A stretch of 64,000 bases of DNA from Clostridia bacterium (lineage in GTDB: Bacteria > Bacillota > Clostridia > Oscillospirales > CAG-272), in NCBI GenBank assembly GCA_017461945.1, contig JAFTSB010000023.1:1-64000 (forward strand), in the 5' to 3' direction. The translations under genes and the position numbers were made by a program. Shown in pieces: positions 33,553 to 41,934 of the stretch. Below the pieces are notes generated by a model. That model saw only the letters and a program-made list of their open reading frames with translations, was not told the DNA's origin and searched no databases. Every line of letters starts with the position of its first letter. The first letter of the stretch is position 1.

Positions 33553-34869
33553 TTACTCCTTATCTGCCAGCATAAACAGCGCGGAAATCAGACGGGCACG
33601 CAGCTCGGTGGGATCGACAATGTCGTCCACCTCACCGGTGGCAGCAGCAGCCATGGGAGTGGCCTTGGTCTCACGCCATTCCTGCTCCAGTGTCTCGCGG
33701 GAAAGGTCTGCGGTGATCCGATCATTCCAGAGGAAGGCAACGGCGGAGTCAGCGGAAAGTGCGGCGATCTCGGTGCCGGGAAGGGCCAGAACCAAATCGG
33801 CACCCAGCGCACGGGAGCCACCAAAAATAAAGCCTGCACCTACGGCCTCACCCACAATGGCGGTCACGCGGGGAGCGCTCCCCTCCGATTGCACCATGGC
33901 AAGAGTGGCCAGCTCCGAAGCCATAGCGGCTTCCTCGCTACCGTAGGGGGCAATGCCTGCGGAATTGACAAAGGTTACAGTGGGCAGGCTCATAGCATCG
34001 GCAAAGACCAACATACGGCGCATTTTGGCAATGGAGGCAACATCAAGCTGTCCATCCAGCGCCAGTACCACGGTAGAAACACCGCCCATGGTGGCAAATC
34101 CGGCCGTAACGGCCTTGCCGTACTCGGCAAACACCGGATAAAGGCTGCCGGCATCCACAACCGCGTCCAAAGCCTCTTTGGCAGTGGTGCGATCTGCCAG
34201 GGCAACAGCACGGTTCGGATCGTCGTAATGCTCCAGCAAGGGAGTACCGTGCTCAGCGTGATCGGGCATATAGGAAAGCAGCTTAGCAGCAGCCGCAAAG
34301 GCCTCGGCCTCATTTTCCACCGCCAGCGCGGCGTTTCCGTTGGAAACGGCATAATCGGCGGTACCGATCTCCTCCTCTACCAAAGAGGGAGAGGTCACGT
34401 ACAGGCGGCTTGCATTGCGCACGGTAACAGTAAAGTCAAACATAGCAGCCACGGCAGCCATGGTTCCGGCACAGGTGCCGCTGATCACGGCGATCTGCGG
34501 AATCACACCGGAAGCAGCAGACACGGTGGAAAGCAATGTGCCATAGCCTGCCAGAGCGGCGGCACCGTCAAACACCACAGCACCGGCACAGTCAAAAAAG
34601 CCGACAACGGGTGCGCCCACAGACAGGGCCTTTTCATAAACGCGGCGGATCTTTTCGGCGTGCAGGCCATCCAGGGCGCCCTTCATCAAGGAAGGATCCT
34701 GGGCAAAGGCGAACACCAAGCGCCCACCAAGAGAGCCGTAGCCGCATACAACGCCTTCGGTCTCATCCTCGACGCCGGGGCGGCTGATGTAAGCGCCCAT
34801 TTCCACAAAGGTACCTGCATCAAAAAAGCTTTTCAGACGCGTGATACCGATGGTATTTTTATCTTTCAT
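33553..34869 (-). CDS. Divergent acyl-CoA-type carboxyltransferase (MmdA/12S-like), shortened
   Basis: I start this 438-residue protein at 34869, behind GGAGG. It has two crotonase-like halves: FFDCAGAVVFDGAAALAGY and GTCAGTMAAVAAMFDFTVTV in the first, VTFVNSAGIAPYG and GEAVGAGFIFGGSRALGADL in the second. MmdA/PccB proteins are about 510 residues and use the oxyanion motif SGGAR; here this reads CAGAV, and the first 45 residues are missing. It is the first gene of the operon and would pass CO2 from an acyl-CoA to biotin if active. The altered motif leaves the donor uncertain. Confidence 0.8.
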   Translation of the reverse strand: MKDKNTIGITRLKSFFDAGTFVEMGAYISRPGVEDETEGVVCGYGSLGGRLVFAFAQDPSLMKGALDGLHAEKIRRVYEKALSVGAPVVGFFDCAGAVVFDGAAALAGYGTLLSTVSAASGVIPQIAVISGTCAGTMAAVAAMFDFTVTVRNASRLYVTSPSLVEEEIGTADYAVSNGNAALAVENEAEAFAAAAKLLSYMPDHAEHGTPLLEHYDDPNRAVALADRTTAKEALDAVVDAGSLYPVFAEYGKAVTAGFATMGGVSTVVLALDGQLDVASIAKMRRMLVFADAMSLPTVTFVNSAGIAPYGSEEAAMASELATLAMVQSEGSAPRVTAIVGEAVGAGFIFGGSRALGADLVLALPGTEIAALSADSAVAFLWNDRITADLSRETLEQEWRETKATPMAAAATGEVDDIVDPTELRARLISALFMLADKE

Positions 34870-34946
34870 GATAACCTCCGTATTCCGGGAAATAAGATGT
34901 TTTTTACAAAAACACCTTCTCCCCCAATGTAACATAATTTTACCAC

Positions 34947-34975
34947 AAAATATATATTTACGGAGCATTTTTCAA
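34947..34975 (-). promoter_or_regulatory. Possible promoter of the Na+ decarboxylase operon
   Basis: On the minus strand TTGAAA (34970-34975) and TATTTT (34947-34952) are 17 bases apart, upstream of the carboxyltransferase gene. The -10 is weak. Confidence 0.45.
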
Positions 34976-34980
34976 AAATT

Positions 34981-34996
34981 AAATTGTTAACAATTT
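34981..34996. promoter_or_regulatory. 16-base perfect palindrome upstream of the Na+ decarboxylase promoter
   Basis: AAATTGTTAACAATTT reads the same on both strands. It lies five bases beyond the proposed -35 of the leftward operon and 60 bases before the tRNA promoter. It is a likely operator, factor unknown. Confidence 0.5.
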
Positions 34997-35056
34997 GTAA
35001 ACCCTTACCCTTGCGCATGGCGCATAAAATTTTTTTCAAAAAATATGAAAAAGGGC

Positions 35057-35085
35057 TTGCATTTTCCTTTGCCTTGTGATATAAT
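35057..35085 (+). promoter_or_regulatory. Promoter of tRNA-Val
   Basis: TTGCAT at 35057-35062 and TATAAT at 35080-35085 are 17 bases apart. Confidence 0.8.
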
Positions 35086-35105
35086 AACAACGTTGTGAAA
35101 CACAT

Positions 35106-35182
35106 GGAGGCATAGCTCAGCTGGTTAGAGTACTTGCTTGACATGCAAGGGGTCACTGGTTCGATTCCAGTTGTCTCCACCA
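35106..35182 (+). tRNA. tRNA-Val (anticodon GAC)
   Basis: The 77-base gene folds as a cloverleaf. The acceptor GGAGGCA pairs with TGTCTCC (one G-T pair), the D arm has AGCTCAGCTGGTTAGAG, and the anticodon stem CTTGC/GCAAG closes the loop TTGACAT with anticodon GAC. The T arm has GGTTCGATTCC. The CCA end is encoded. It has its own promoter and terminator. It reads GUC and GUU valine codons. Confidence 0.96.
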
Positions 35183-35184
35183 AG

Positions 35185-35220
35185 AAAAAAGCCAAGTCGA
35201 ATTTCGACTTGGCTTTTTTT
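35185..35220 (+). terminator. Terminator of tRNA-Val
   Basis: GCCAAGTCGAA (35191-35201) pairs with TTCGACTTGGC (35203-35213), preceded by an A-run and followed by seven T. Confidence 0.92.
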
Positions 35221-35356
35221 AACGTAATTCGCCTTTCCCTTTGGCGGCAACGGGAGCCATTATGGAACATTTGGCATTCTGTCAGCATCGGTTCCCGTCA
35301 ATTGGCATACCAACGAAACAGGTGCGATTGTAACGCAAGGGACACTGGGATCTAAA

Positions 35357-35385
35357 TTGACAAGCTCTTGAATTTGTGGTATACT
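35357..35385 (+). promoter_or_regulatory. Promoter of rsmA
   Basis: TTGACA at 35357-35362 and TATACT at 35380-35385 are 17 bases apart. Confidence 0.8.
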
Positions 35386-35416
35386 AAGGACAACGACAAA
35401 ATAACGAGGTAGACAG

Positions 35417-36280
35417 ATGAATCTTTGTGATGTCAGAACCGTTAAAAATATTATGGAGGCCTTTGGCTTGCGCTTTCGCAAGGAGTTTGGTCAGAACTTT
35501 TTGACCAACCCCATGATCGTTGCGGATATTGCAGATAGCGCATCGGACACTGCAACAGACAGCATTTTGGAGATCGGCCCCGGCATTGGCACCTTGACCC
35601 GTGAGCTATGCGCACGCTATCAAAAGGTGCTGGCTTTGGAGATCGACCGGGGGTTGATCCCTGCTCTTTCCTACACGTTGGATGAGTTTGACAACGTAAC
35701 CGTTGTGAACGAGGACGTGATGAAGGCCGACCTCCCCACGCTCTTGGCACCTTATTTTGATGCCGGTAGCGTTTCGGTTTGCGCCAACCTGCCTTATTAC
35801 ATCACCACGCCGATTTTGATGAAGCTGCTGGAAAGTGAGCTGCCCTTTCGGTATATCACCATTATGATCCAGTCCGAGGTGGCCGACCGCCTGACCGCCA
35901 AGGCCGGCAGTGCCGCCTACGGCGCCATTACGGCCATGCTGAACTATTACGGCACGGCCGAGCGACTGTTCACCGTTTCGGCAGGCAATTTCATGCCGCC
36001 CCCCTCGGTCAATTCGGCTGTGGTGCGCATCAAGCTGCACGAGCAAAAGCCCCATCAGCCAAAGGATGTGGAGATCTTCCGCCGCACGGTAAAGGCTGCC
36101 TTTGAGCAACGGCGAAAGACCCTGCCCAACGCTTTGTCGGCAGGCTTCCCCACCCTTTCTAAGGAGCAATGTGTAGAGACGGTCACCAAGGCAGGACACC
36201 GCCCTGACATCCGCGGTGAACGACTGGATGTGGCACAATTTGTAGAGCTTTCGGACATCATTACCGAAATGCTGGAATAA
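35417..36280 (+). CDS. rsmA: 16S rRNA dimethyladenosine transferase RsmA (KsgA)
   Basis: The 287 residues have FGQNFLTNPMIVADIA, the SAM-binding LEIGPGIGTLTREL, and the NLPYYITTPI motif IV that positions the target adenines, then the C-terminal helical domain (FEQRRKTLPNAL). It dimethylates two adjacent adenines near the 3' end of 16S rRNA. The start is supported by GAGGT upstream. It is monocistronic between a promoter and a terminator. Confidence 0.96.
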   Translation: MNLCDVRTVKNIMEAFGLRFRKEFGQNFLTNPMIVADIADSASDTATDSILEIGPGIGTLTRELCARYQKVLALEIDRGLIPALSYTLDEFDNVTVVNEDVMKADLPTLLAPYFDAGSVSVCANLPYYITTPILMKLLESELPFRYITIMIQSEVADRLTAKAGSAAYGAITAMLNYYGTAERLFTVSAGNFMPPPSVNSAVVRIKLHEQKPHQPKDVEIFRRTVKAAFEQRRKTLPNALSAGFPTLSKEQCVETVTKAGHRPDIRGERLDVAQFVELSDIITEMLE

Positions 36281-36296
36281 ATACAATTGCAGAAGG

Positions 36297-36330
36297 CCGG
36301 AGAACGACAAGCGTTCTCCGGACTTTTTGT
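36297..36330. terminator. Terminator after rsmA
   Basis: CCGGAGAACG (36297-36306) pairs with CGTTCTCCGG (36312-36321) around ACAAG, followed by ACTTTTTGTT. Confidence 0.88.
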
Positions 36331-36343
36331 TATATAAAAAGCA

Positions 36344-37822
36344 TTACAACAAAATACAGATCAGACCATTAGAGCCCTCATTGATGATGCGCTCCAGGGT
36401 CTCGGCAAGCTTTTTGCGTGCCTCGTCGGGCATATGCTCCAGCTTTTGATGCAGCCCTTCGTTGACCATTTCGTAAAGGCTTTTGCCAAACATATTGGAT
36501 TCCCACAGCTTTTTGGGGTCGGCCTCAAATTCGGCCAGAATGTTACGCACAAATTCCTCGGACTGCTGTTCGGTTCCCACAATGGGATTCAGCTCGGTAC
36601 GAATATCGGCGCGGATCATATGGATCGACTGAGCGGCGGCAGACAAGCGCACGCCATAGCCACCGGATTGCTTGACGATGCTGGGCTTTTCCAGCCGCAG
36701 GTCGCCAACCTCGGGCATAACAATGCCATACCCTTTTTCGTCGGCCATGGCCAAGGCCTCCTCTACACGGCGATACTTTTCGCGTACGGCAGATAGCTCA
36801 CGAACAAGCGAAAACAGCGCACCGTCCTCGCGAATTTCCTCCCCTGCCAGCTCGGAGAGTACATCGTAATACAAAGAGGACTCCAGCTCCACCGACAACC
36901 TTACGCGACCGTTACCCATATCCATTTCGCACAGCTTGACGGCCGCCACATATGGATTTTGCACAAGGCCGGAGAAGGTCTTTTCCACCTCGCCCATCCG
37001 CTCGATCTGACCGGCAAGGCGGCAGATGTCCTCGGTGACCGAGGCGCGAACGGGATGCGATTCCTCCAACGCTTTCGCCCAGGAGGGTAGGTCGATGCCA
37101 ACGCCTGTCACAGGAAATTCTCCAAGGATCATAGCCAAGATGCCTCGGATATCCTCTGCCGAAAGAGACAGGCAACTGACCAGTGCCACCGGCACGCCGT
37201 ATTTTTCCTCCAACGCGGCAGCAAGGGTGATCGACTCCTCACGGGTGGGATCGGCCGAGTTCAGTACCACCGCAAAGGGCTTTCCCATTTCCGACAGCTC
37301 GCGCACGATGCGCGCTTCGGCCTCCTCATAAGAGGCGCGCGGAATTTCACCTACAGTACCGTCAGAGGTCACCAGCATTCCAATGGTAGCGTGCTCGCCA
37401 ATGACCTTATGTGTACCGTATTCGGCAGCCTCGGCAAAGGGCATGGGCTCCTTGGACCAGGGGGTATTGACCATACGGGCGACGCCGTTTTCCTCTCCCC
37501 CCATCGCCTCGGGGATCATATATCCCACGCAATCGATCATTTTTACGCGCATGGAAACGCCGCCCTCCAGCGTGAGCGCGACACCTTCGTCGGGGACAAA
37601 TTTCGGCTCGGTGGTCATGACGGTTTTGCCCGCGGCACTCTGGGGCATTTCGTCCTTGGCGCGCTCACGAGCCGCGTCTGCCTCTATATTGGGCAGCACC
37701 AGCTCTTGCATAAACCGTGTAATAAAAGTAGATTTTCCGCTTCTCACGGGGCCGACCACACCAATGTAGATATCTCCGCCGGTCCGCTCGGCAATATCCC
37801 GATAAATAGAACGCTGTGCCAT
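36344..37822 (-). CDS. spoIVA: Stage IV sporulation protein A (SpoIVA)
   Basis: This 492-residue protein starts at 37822 behind GGAGG (MAQRSIYRDIAERTGGDIYI). The Walker A motif GPVRSGKST, MIDCVGYMIPEAMGG and TSDGTVGEIPRASY are hallmarks of SpoIVA, the ATPase that polymerises on the forespore and lays down the coat base. Its length equals that of B. subtilis SpoIVA, and the C-terminus is the usual hydrophobic ICILL-type end. A sigma-E-like promoter lies directly upstream. Confidence 0.97.
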   Translation of the reverse strand: MAQRSIYRDIAERTGGDIYIGVVGPVRSGKSTFITRFMQELVLPNIEADAARERAKDEMPQSAAGKTVMTTEPKFVPDEGVALTLEGGVSMRVKMIDCVGYMIPEAMGGEENGVARMVNTPWSKEPMPFAEAAEYGTHKVIGEHATIGMLVTSDGTVGEIPRASYEEAEARIVRELSEMGKPFAVVLNSADPTREESITLAAALEEKYGVPVALVSCLSLSAEDIRGILAMILGEFPVTGVGIDLPSWAKALEESHPVRASVTEDICRLAGQIERMGEVEKTFSGLVQNPYVAAVKLCEMDMGNGRVRLSVELESSLYYDVLSELAGEEIREDGALFSLVRELSAVREKYRRVEEALAMADEKGYGIVMPEVGDLRLEKPSIVKQSGGYGVRLSAAAQSIHMIRADIRTELNPIVGTEQQSEEFVRNILAEFEADPKKLWESNMFGKSLYEMVNEGLHQKLEHMPDEARKKLAETLERIINEGSNGLICILL

Positions 37823-37854
37823 ATTCTTTCCTCCGCTTTCGTGGCTTTTGCTAA

Positions 37855-37883
37855 AGCGTATGAGGGGTGCAAAGAAAATATGA
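37855..37883 (-). promoter_or_regulatory. Sigma-E-like promoter of spoIVA
   Basis: On the minus strand TCATATT (37877-37883) and CATACGCT (37855-37862) are 14 bases apart, close to the sigma-E consensus. spoIVA is a sigma-E gene in B. subtilis, and the distance to the start codon is about 35 bases. Confidence 0.7.
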
Positions 37884-37884
37884 C

Positions 37885-37937
37885 AAAAGAAGGCGAAGGA
37901 GCCCTGCACAACGGCCGGCTTCCATCGCCTTCTTTTT
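37885..37937 (-). terminator. Terminator of the murD-to-cysteine-desulfurase operon
   Basis: On the minus strand AAAGAAGGCGA pairs with TCGCCTTCTTT, enclosing a second GGAAGCC/GGCTCC pairing, and ends in TTTTGTC. It separates the operon from spoIVA. Confidence 0.75.
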
Positions 37938-37944
37938 ATTTGTT

Positions 37945-39111
37945 TTAATGTCGGATGCGAATCAAGGTATCAAGCCCTTCACGCAAAGCGCAGAGCAGCG
38001 CATCCACATCCTCCTCGGTATTCAGGGGAGAAAAGCTGATGCGCAGCGAGCAATCAGCCTCGGCTGCGGTCAATCCAAAGGCCAACAGCGTGGCGCTGGG
38101 GTTTTTCGCGTGCGAGGAGCAGGCGGAGCCGCTGGAGACCGAAATCCCCTTTCCCGATAGGAAATGGAGCATCGTCTCGCTTTTGATATGGGGCAGCGTT
38201 ATATGCACGATATGAGGGGCACGAACGCCGGGCAAATTCACCGAAATATCAGAATTTTGCAAACCGTCAATGAGTTTTTGTGACAGACTTGCCATTTTGG
38301 CCACATCCCGGGATACGGTTGCACGTCCTGCCCTTGCGGCAGCACCGAAGCCGGCAATGCCGATGATGTTTTCTGTGCCGGAGCGCAGGCCAAATTCTTG
38401 TCCGCCGCCGTTCAACACCGGAACAATGGCACGCTTGGTCAGCACGTGGGGCGCGACATACAAGGCGCCCACGCCCTTGGGGCCGTGGATCTTATGGGCG
38501 CTGATTGTGATCAGATCGGCGCCAAGGCCTTTGACCGTCATAGGAACCTTGAGAAAGCCCTGCACCGCATCGCAATGGCAGATGCAATCGGGGTTGGCGG
38601 CCTTTGCAGCAGAAAAGACCTGCTCTACGGGATAGCGTGCGCCGGTCTCGTTGTTGACCAGCATCATGGTCACCATAAACAGTTCTCTGTTGCAAGCAGC
38701 ACGCACGGCATCCATATTCAAAGCACCGCCATGGGTAGACACGCGAACCACGCGATAGCCCTCACGCTCCAGCACACGCAGAGTCTGCTCGACAGAAGGA
38801 TGCTCGGAATCGGTGGTGAGGATCACGTCGGCGCTTCGCCGCTCCTTGGCGTGTGCAACGCCAAGGAGCGCCAGGGTAGTCGCCTCGGTGCCCGATGATG
38901 TGAAAATCAGCTGACCGTCCTTTAAAAATCGCTCACCAAGTGCCTCGGCAACGGCAATGCGGCTCTCGCGCAATAGCGCGGCGCTTCTCTGCCCTCGTTC
39001 GTGCAAGGAGGAGGGATTGCCATAACACTCCATGGCGGCTGTCATAGCCTCTTTTACAGCAGGCAACAACGCCGTGGTGGCGCTGTTATCCAAATAGATC
39101 TCGCGATTCAT
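37945..39111 (-). CDS. Cysteine desulfurase (NifS/IscS-like)
   Basis: I start the 388-residue protein at 39111 (MNREIYLDNSATT), two bases after the lipoprotein stop. It has the PLP lysine in ITISAHKIHGPKG and the catalytic Cys loop in VSSGSACSSHAKNPS. It moves sulfur from Cys to a persulfide for Fe-S or thiouridine formation. No iscU or thiI follows, so the acceptor is unknown; the CxxS loop resembles the IscS-like group II form. It is the last gene of the operon. Confidence 0.9.
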   Translation of the reverse strand: MNREIYLDNSATTALLPAVKEAMTAAMECYGNPSSLHERGQRSAALLRESRIAVAEALGERFLKDGQLIFTSSGTEATTLALLGVAHAKERRSADVILTTDSEHPSVEQTLRVLEREGYRVVRVSTHGGALNMDAVRAACNRELFMVTMMLVNNETGARYPVEQVFSAAKAANPDCICHCDAVQGFLKVPMTVKGLGADLITISAHKIHGPKGVGALYVAPHVLTKRAIVPVLNGGGQEFGLRSGTENIIGIAGFGAAARAGRATVSRDVAKMASLSQKLIDGLQNSDISVNLPGVRAPHIVHITLPHIKSETMLHFLSGKGISVSSGSACSSHAKNPSATLLAFGLTAAEADCSLRISFSPLNTEEDVDALLCALREGLDTLIRIRH

Positions 39112-39112
39112 A

Positions 39113-39652
39113 TCAACGGAAGCGGAAGTTAGAGCGAATGCTTTCCATGTTTTCTTCATGGCCTGCAAAATTGGCAGATTCGGCAGTAAAGGTCAAGGTG
39201 TATACGTTGTCATCCTTCACGGTCAGGATCTGCATCACCTCATAGCTCTTACCGTCAAGGGTATAAACGAATACGTATTTTTTAGCATTGAGGCCACCCA
39301 AGGTGGTGTCACCGCACTTCTCCTCCACAACAGAGAAATCCTTCAGCACGCCGTTCTGATACTCGGGCAGGCAGTAATTCTGCCAATAGCTCTCGGCCGT
39401 CAGGACCTCGGCAGGCAGATAGACCGTAACCGTCACGTTAGAGGTGTCGGTATTGGAGACACGTGCGCCCGAAATACCACTGGAGGTCTGTGCCACCCAA
39501 CCGGCCGGCACAAACAGATCAAAGGTGGCGTTTTCGATCGAAACATTTTGCATACCCTCGGGGGTGTCATCCTCCTTGGAGCAAGCGACAGCCCCAAGGC
39601 ACAGCACGGCCAGCAGCATCAGCACCAGCACGCGGATCAAAATCTTTTTCAT
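39113..39652 (-). CDS. Putative lipoprotein, function unknown
   Basis: The 179 residues start with a lipoprotein signal (MKKILIRVLVLMLLAVLCLG, lipobox LGAVAC), then a polar body predicted as alternating strands: FDLFVPAGWVAQ, SNVTVTVYLPAEVL, KKYVFVYTLDGKSYEVMQIL and TLTFTAESANFAGHEENMES. The pattern recalls PsbP/Mog1-like folds, but no family is assigned. It is 14 bases downstream of the PLP lyase gene. Confidence 0.75.
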   Translation of the reverse strand: MKKILIRVLVLMLLAVLCLGAVACSKEDDTPEGMQNVSIENATFDLFVPAGWVAQTSSGISGARVSNTDTSNVTVTVYLPAEVLTAESYWQNYCLPEYQNGVLKDFSVVEEKCGDTTLGGLNAKKYVFVYTLDGKSYEVMQILTVKDDNVYTLTFTAESANFAGHEENMESIRSNFRFR

Positions 39653-39666
39653 AGCTTTTTCCTCTT

Positions 39667-40935
39667 TTATGTATTGCAGGTACGCAGGACCTCGGTTGCC
39701 GCAGACAGTACGCCAATGCGACCACTCTCAAAGGTCAGACCGCCTTGGAAGAAGGCCGTGTAGGGGGCGCGCAGGGGGCCATCGGCAGATAGCTCAATCG
39801 AAGCGCCCTGCACAAAGGTGCCTGCCGCCATGATCACCTGATCGCGGTAGCCGGGCATTGCCCAAGGCTCGGGGGTAACATAGGCATCCACCGGCGAGCC
39901 GGCCTGAATGCCGCGGCAGAAGGCACAAAGCCCCTCGGCCGATCCCGTGATCACGGTCTGGATAATGTCGGAGCGCAGCGCCTCGGGCGCGGGCTCTACC
40001 GCATAGCCAAGCGCGCGGAAGATGTAAGCTGCAAAATGGGCAGTCTTTAAGGCCTCGGCAACCGTGTGCGGTGCGTAGAAGATACCGCGGAACATATGCT
40101 TGTTTTGCCCCAATGTAGCGCCCACCTCAAGACCAATGCCCGGGCAGGTCAGTCGATAGGAGCAGAGCTCCACGGCCTTGGCCGTGCCGGCCAGATAGCC
40201 GCCGGTCTCGGCCATACCGCCACCGGGATTTTTGATCAGAGAACCGATGGCCAGATCTGCCCCCACAGCAGGGGGCTCCTTGGTCTCGGTAAATTCACCG
40301 TAACAGTTATCCACCACCACAAAGGCATCGGGGCGGATGGATTTGACAAAGCGAACCGCCTCGCCGATCTCGTCAACGGTAAGGGTCTTGCGATTCAGAT
40401 ACCCCTTGGAGCGCTGGATGAAGCAGACCTTGACCCGCTTGCCCTCCTCGGAGCGTAAGATCTCTCCAATTCTTTCATAATCCAGCTCGCGGCCGTTGAT
40501 CATTTCTACGCCGCGATACTCCACGCCATAATCGGCCAGCGAACCATTGCCGGGAGTGCCGGCGATACCAATGACCTCCTCCAGCGTGTCGTAAGGCTTG
40601 CCCGTGAGGGAAAGCATCACATCGCCGGTGCGCAGCAAGCCAAAGAGGCCGATGGTCAAGGCGTGAGTGCCATTGACGATGCTATGGCGGACAAAGGCAG
40701 CCTCGGCACCCATCACATCGGCAAAGATCCGATCCAGCACGTCGCGGCCACGGTCATCGTAGCCATAGCCCGTGGTGGGGGCAAAACAGGCAGCATCCAC
40801 GCGATGCTCGGCAAAGGCGGCCATCACGCGCGCGGTATTTTCATGAGAGACCTTGGCAATGTGGGCAAACTCCCCTGCGAGGGCGGCTTCTGCCTCGTCT
40901 GCCAATGCCAACAGTTCCTTGGAAAATTCGATCAT
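39667..40935 (-). CDS. PLP-dependent methionine gamma-lyase/aluminium-resistance family protein
   Basis: The 422 residues match the Alr (aluminium-resistance-type) PLP family: APTTGYGYDDRGRD near the start, RHSIVNGTHALTIGLFGLL, VDNCYGEFTETKEPPAVGAD, and the PLP lysine in IGSLIKNPGGGMAETGG. Members are widespread in firmicutes and resemble Cys/Met metabolism lyases. It overlaps the first M42 gene by four bases. It lies between peptidases and a cysteine desulfurase, which suits a role in sulfur amino-acid turnover. Confidence 0.88.
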   Translation of the reverse strand: MIEFSKELLALADEAEAALAGEFAHIAKVSHENTARVMAAFAEHRVDAACFAPTTGYGYDDRGRDVLDRIFADVMGAEAAFVRHSIVNGTHALTIGLFGLLRTGDVMLSLTGKPYDTLEEVIGIAGTPGNGSLADYGVEYRGVEMINGRELDYERIGEILRSEEGKRVKVCFIQRSKGYLNRKTLTVDEIGEAVRFVKSIRPDAFVVVDNCYGEFTETKEPPAVGADLAIGSLIKNPGGGMAETGGYLAGTAKAVELCSYRLTCPGIGLEVGATLGQNKHMFRGIFYAPHTVAEALKTAHFAAYIFRALGYAVEPAPEALRSDIIQTVITGSAEGLCAFCRGIQAGSPVDAYVTPEPWAMPGYRDQVIMAAGTFVQGASIELSADGPLRAPYTAFFQGGLTFESGRIGVLSAATEVLRTCNT

Positions 40936-41933
40936 CTTGCGCCTCCAAGGTATGCCACCGTCAGATCAACGGCGGCTTTCGCATCGCGCAGGTCGATCAT
41001 TTCCACACCGGAATGAATATAACGGGAAGGAATGGAAAGAGCGCCGGCGCGGCAGCCCATACCCGCCATTTGAATGGATGAGGTGTCGGTGCCACCATAG
41101 GTCAGAATTTCGCATTGAGCGGCAATGCCCTTTGCCTTGGCAAGCTCCAGCAGCTCGTCCACCAGCGAAGCGTCGCAGATCACAGAGCTATCCTTGATCT
41201 TGATCGCCGCGCCCTTGCCGAGGGAAACAGCCATCGGCTTGCTGCCCTGCTGATCGCCCGTGCCGGTTACATCATAAACCAATGCCAGCTCTGCGCCAAC
41301 GGCATAGGCAGCAGGCTTGGAGCCGCGGCAGCCAACCTCCTCCTGCACCGAGAATACATAATAGATATCATCGGCAGGAGCCGTCAGCTCCTTGGCGATC
41401 TCGACCAGTACAGCACAGCCGATGCGGTCATCAAAAGGACGACCCGTTATGCGATTTGCGTTCAACTTGGTCACGTGAGGCACCAACGCACAGCAATCGC
41501 CGATCTTCACACGGCGACCGGCCTCTTTGGCAGAATCGGCACCGATATCCACCACGCACTTTTCGGCCTTGGGAGACTCCTTGGCGGGCACATCGGCCTC
41601 GGGAACCAGTACGCCGCGCACGCCGTTTTCAAACACGACCTCGGTAAAAGCAGCAGCGCCATAATGAATGCCGCCGATGGGAGCCACGCGCAGATAGCCG
41701 TTTTCTTCAATATAATTCACAATAAAGCCGATCTCGTCCATATGCGCGTTCAGCATGACGCGACGGGGATTTTGAGCGTTTCCCTTTTTCAAGCAGATCA
41801 AATTGCCCATAGCATCCACAGAAAGCTCGTCCACCAAGGGTCTCATCAGCTCGGCGATAGCCTCGCGTGCGGCGACTTCTCTACCCGAAACAGCAGGGGT
41901 ATTGACCAATAATTTCTTTAACGTATTCAGCAT
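40932..41933 (-). CDS. M42 family metallopeptidase (first of three tandem copies)
   Basis: The 333 residues have NAHMDEIGFIV and TGRPFDDRIGCAVLVEI (metal ligands), the catalytic pair in SVQEEVGCRGSKPA, and the last metal-binding His in SRYIHSGVEM. These are dinuclear-metal aminopeptidases that form tetrahedral dodecamers. I use the ATG at 41933, though one three codons earlier at 41942 overlaps the previous gene. It is the most N-terminally typical of the three. Confidence 0.9.
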   Translation of the reverse strand: MLNTLKKLLVNTPAVSGREVAAREAIAELMRPLVDELSVDAMGNLICLKKGNAQNPRRVMLNAHMDEIGFIVNYIEENGYLRVAPIGGIHYGAAAFTEVVFENGVRGVLVPEADVPAKESPKAEKCVVDIGADSAKEAGRRVKIGDCCALVPHVTKLNANRITGRPFDDRIGCAVLVEIAKELTAPADDIYYVFSVQEEVGCRGSKPAAYAVGAELALVYDVTGTGDQQGSKPMAVSLGKGAAIKIKDSSVICDASLVDELLELAKAKGIAAQCEILTYGGTDTSSIQMAGMGCRAGALSIPSRYIHSGVEMIDLRDAKAAVDLTVAYLGGAR

Positions 41934-41934
41934 T

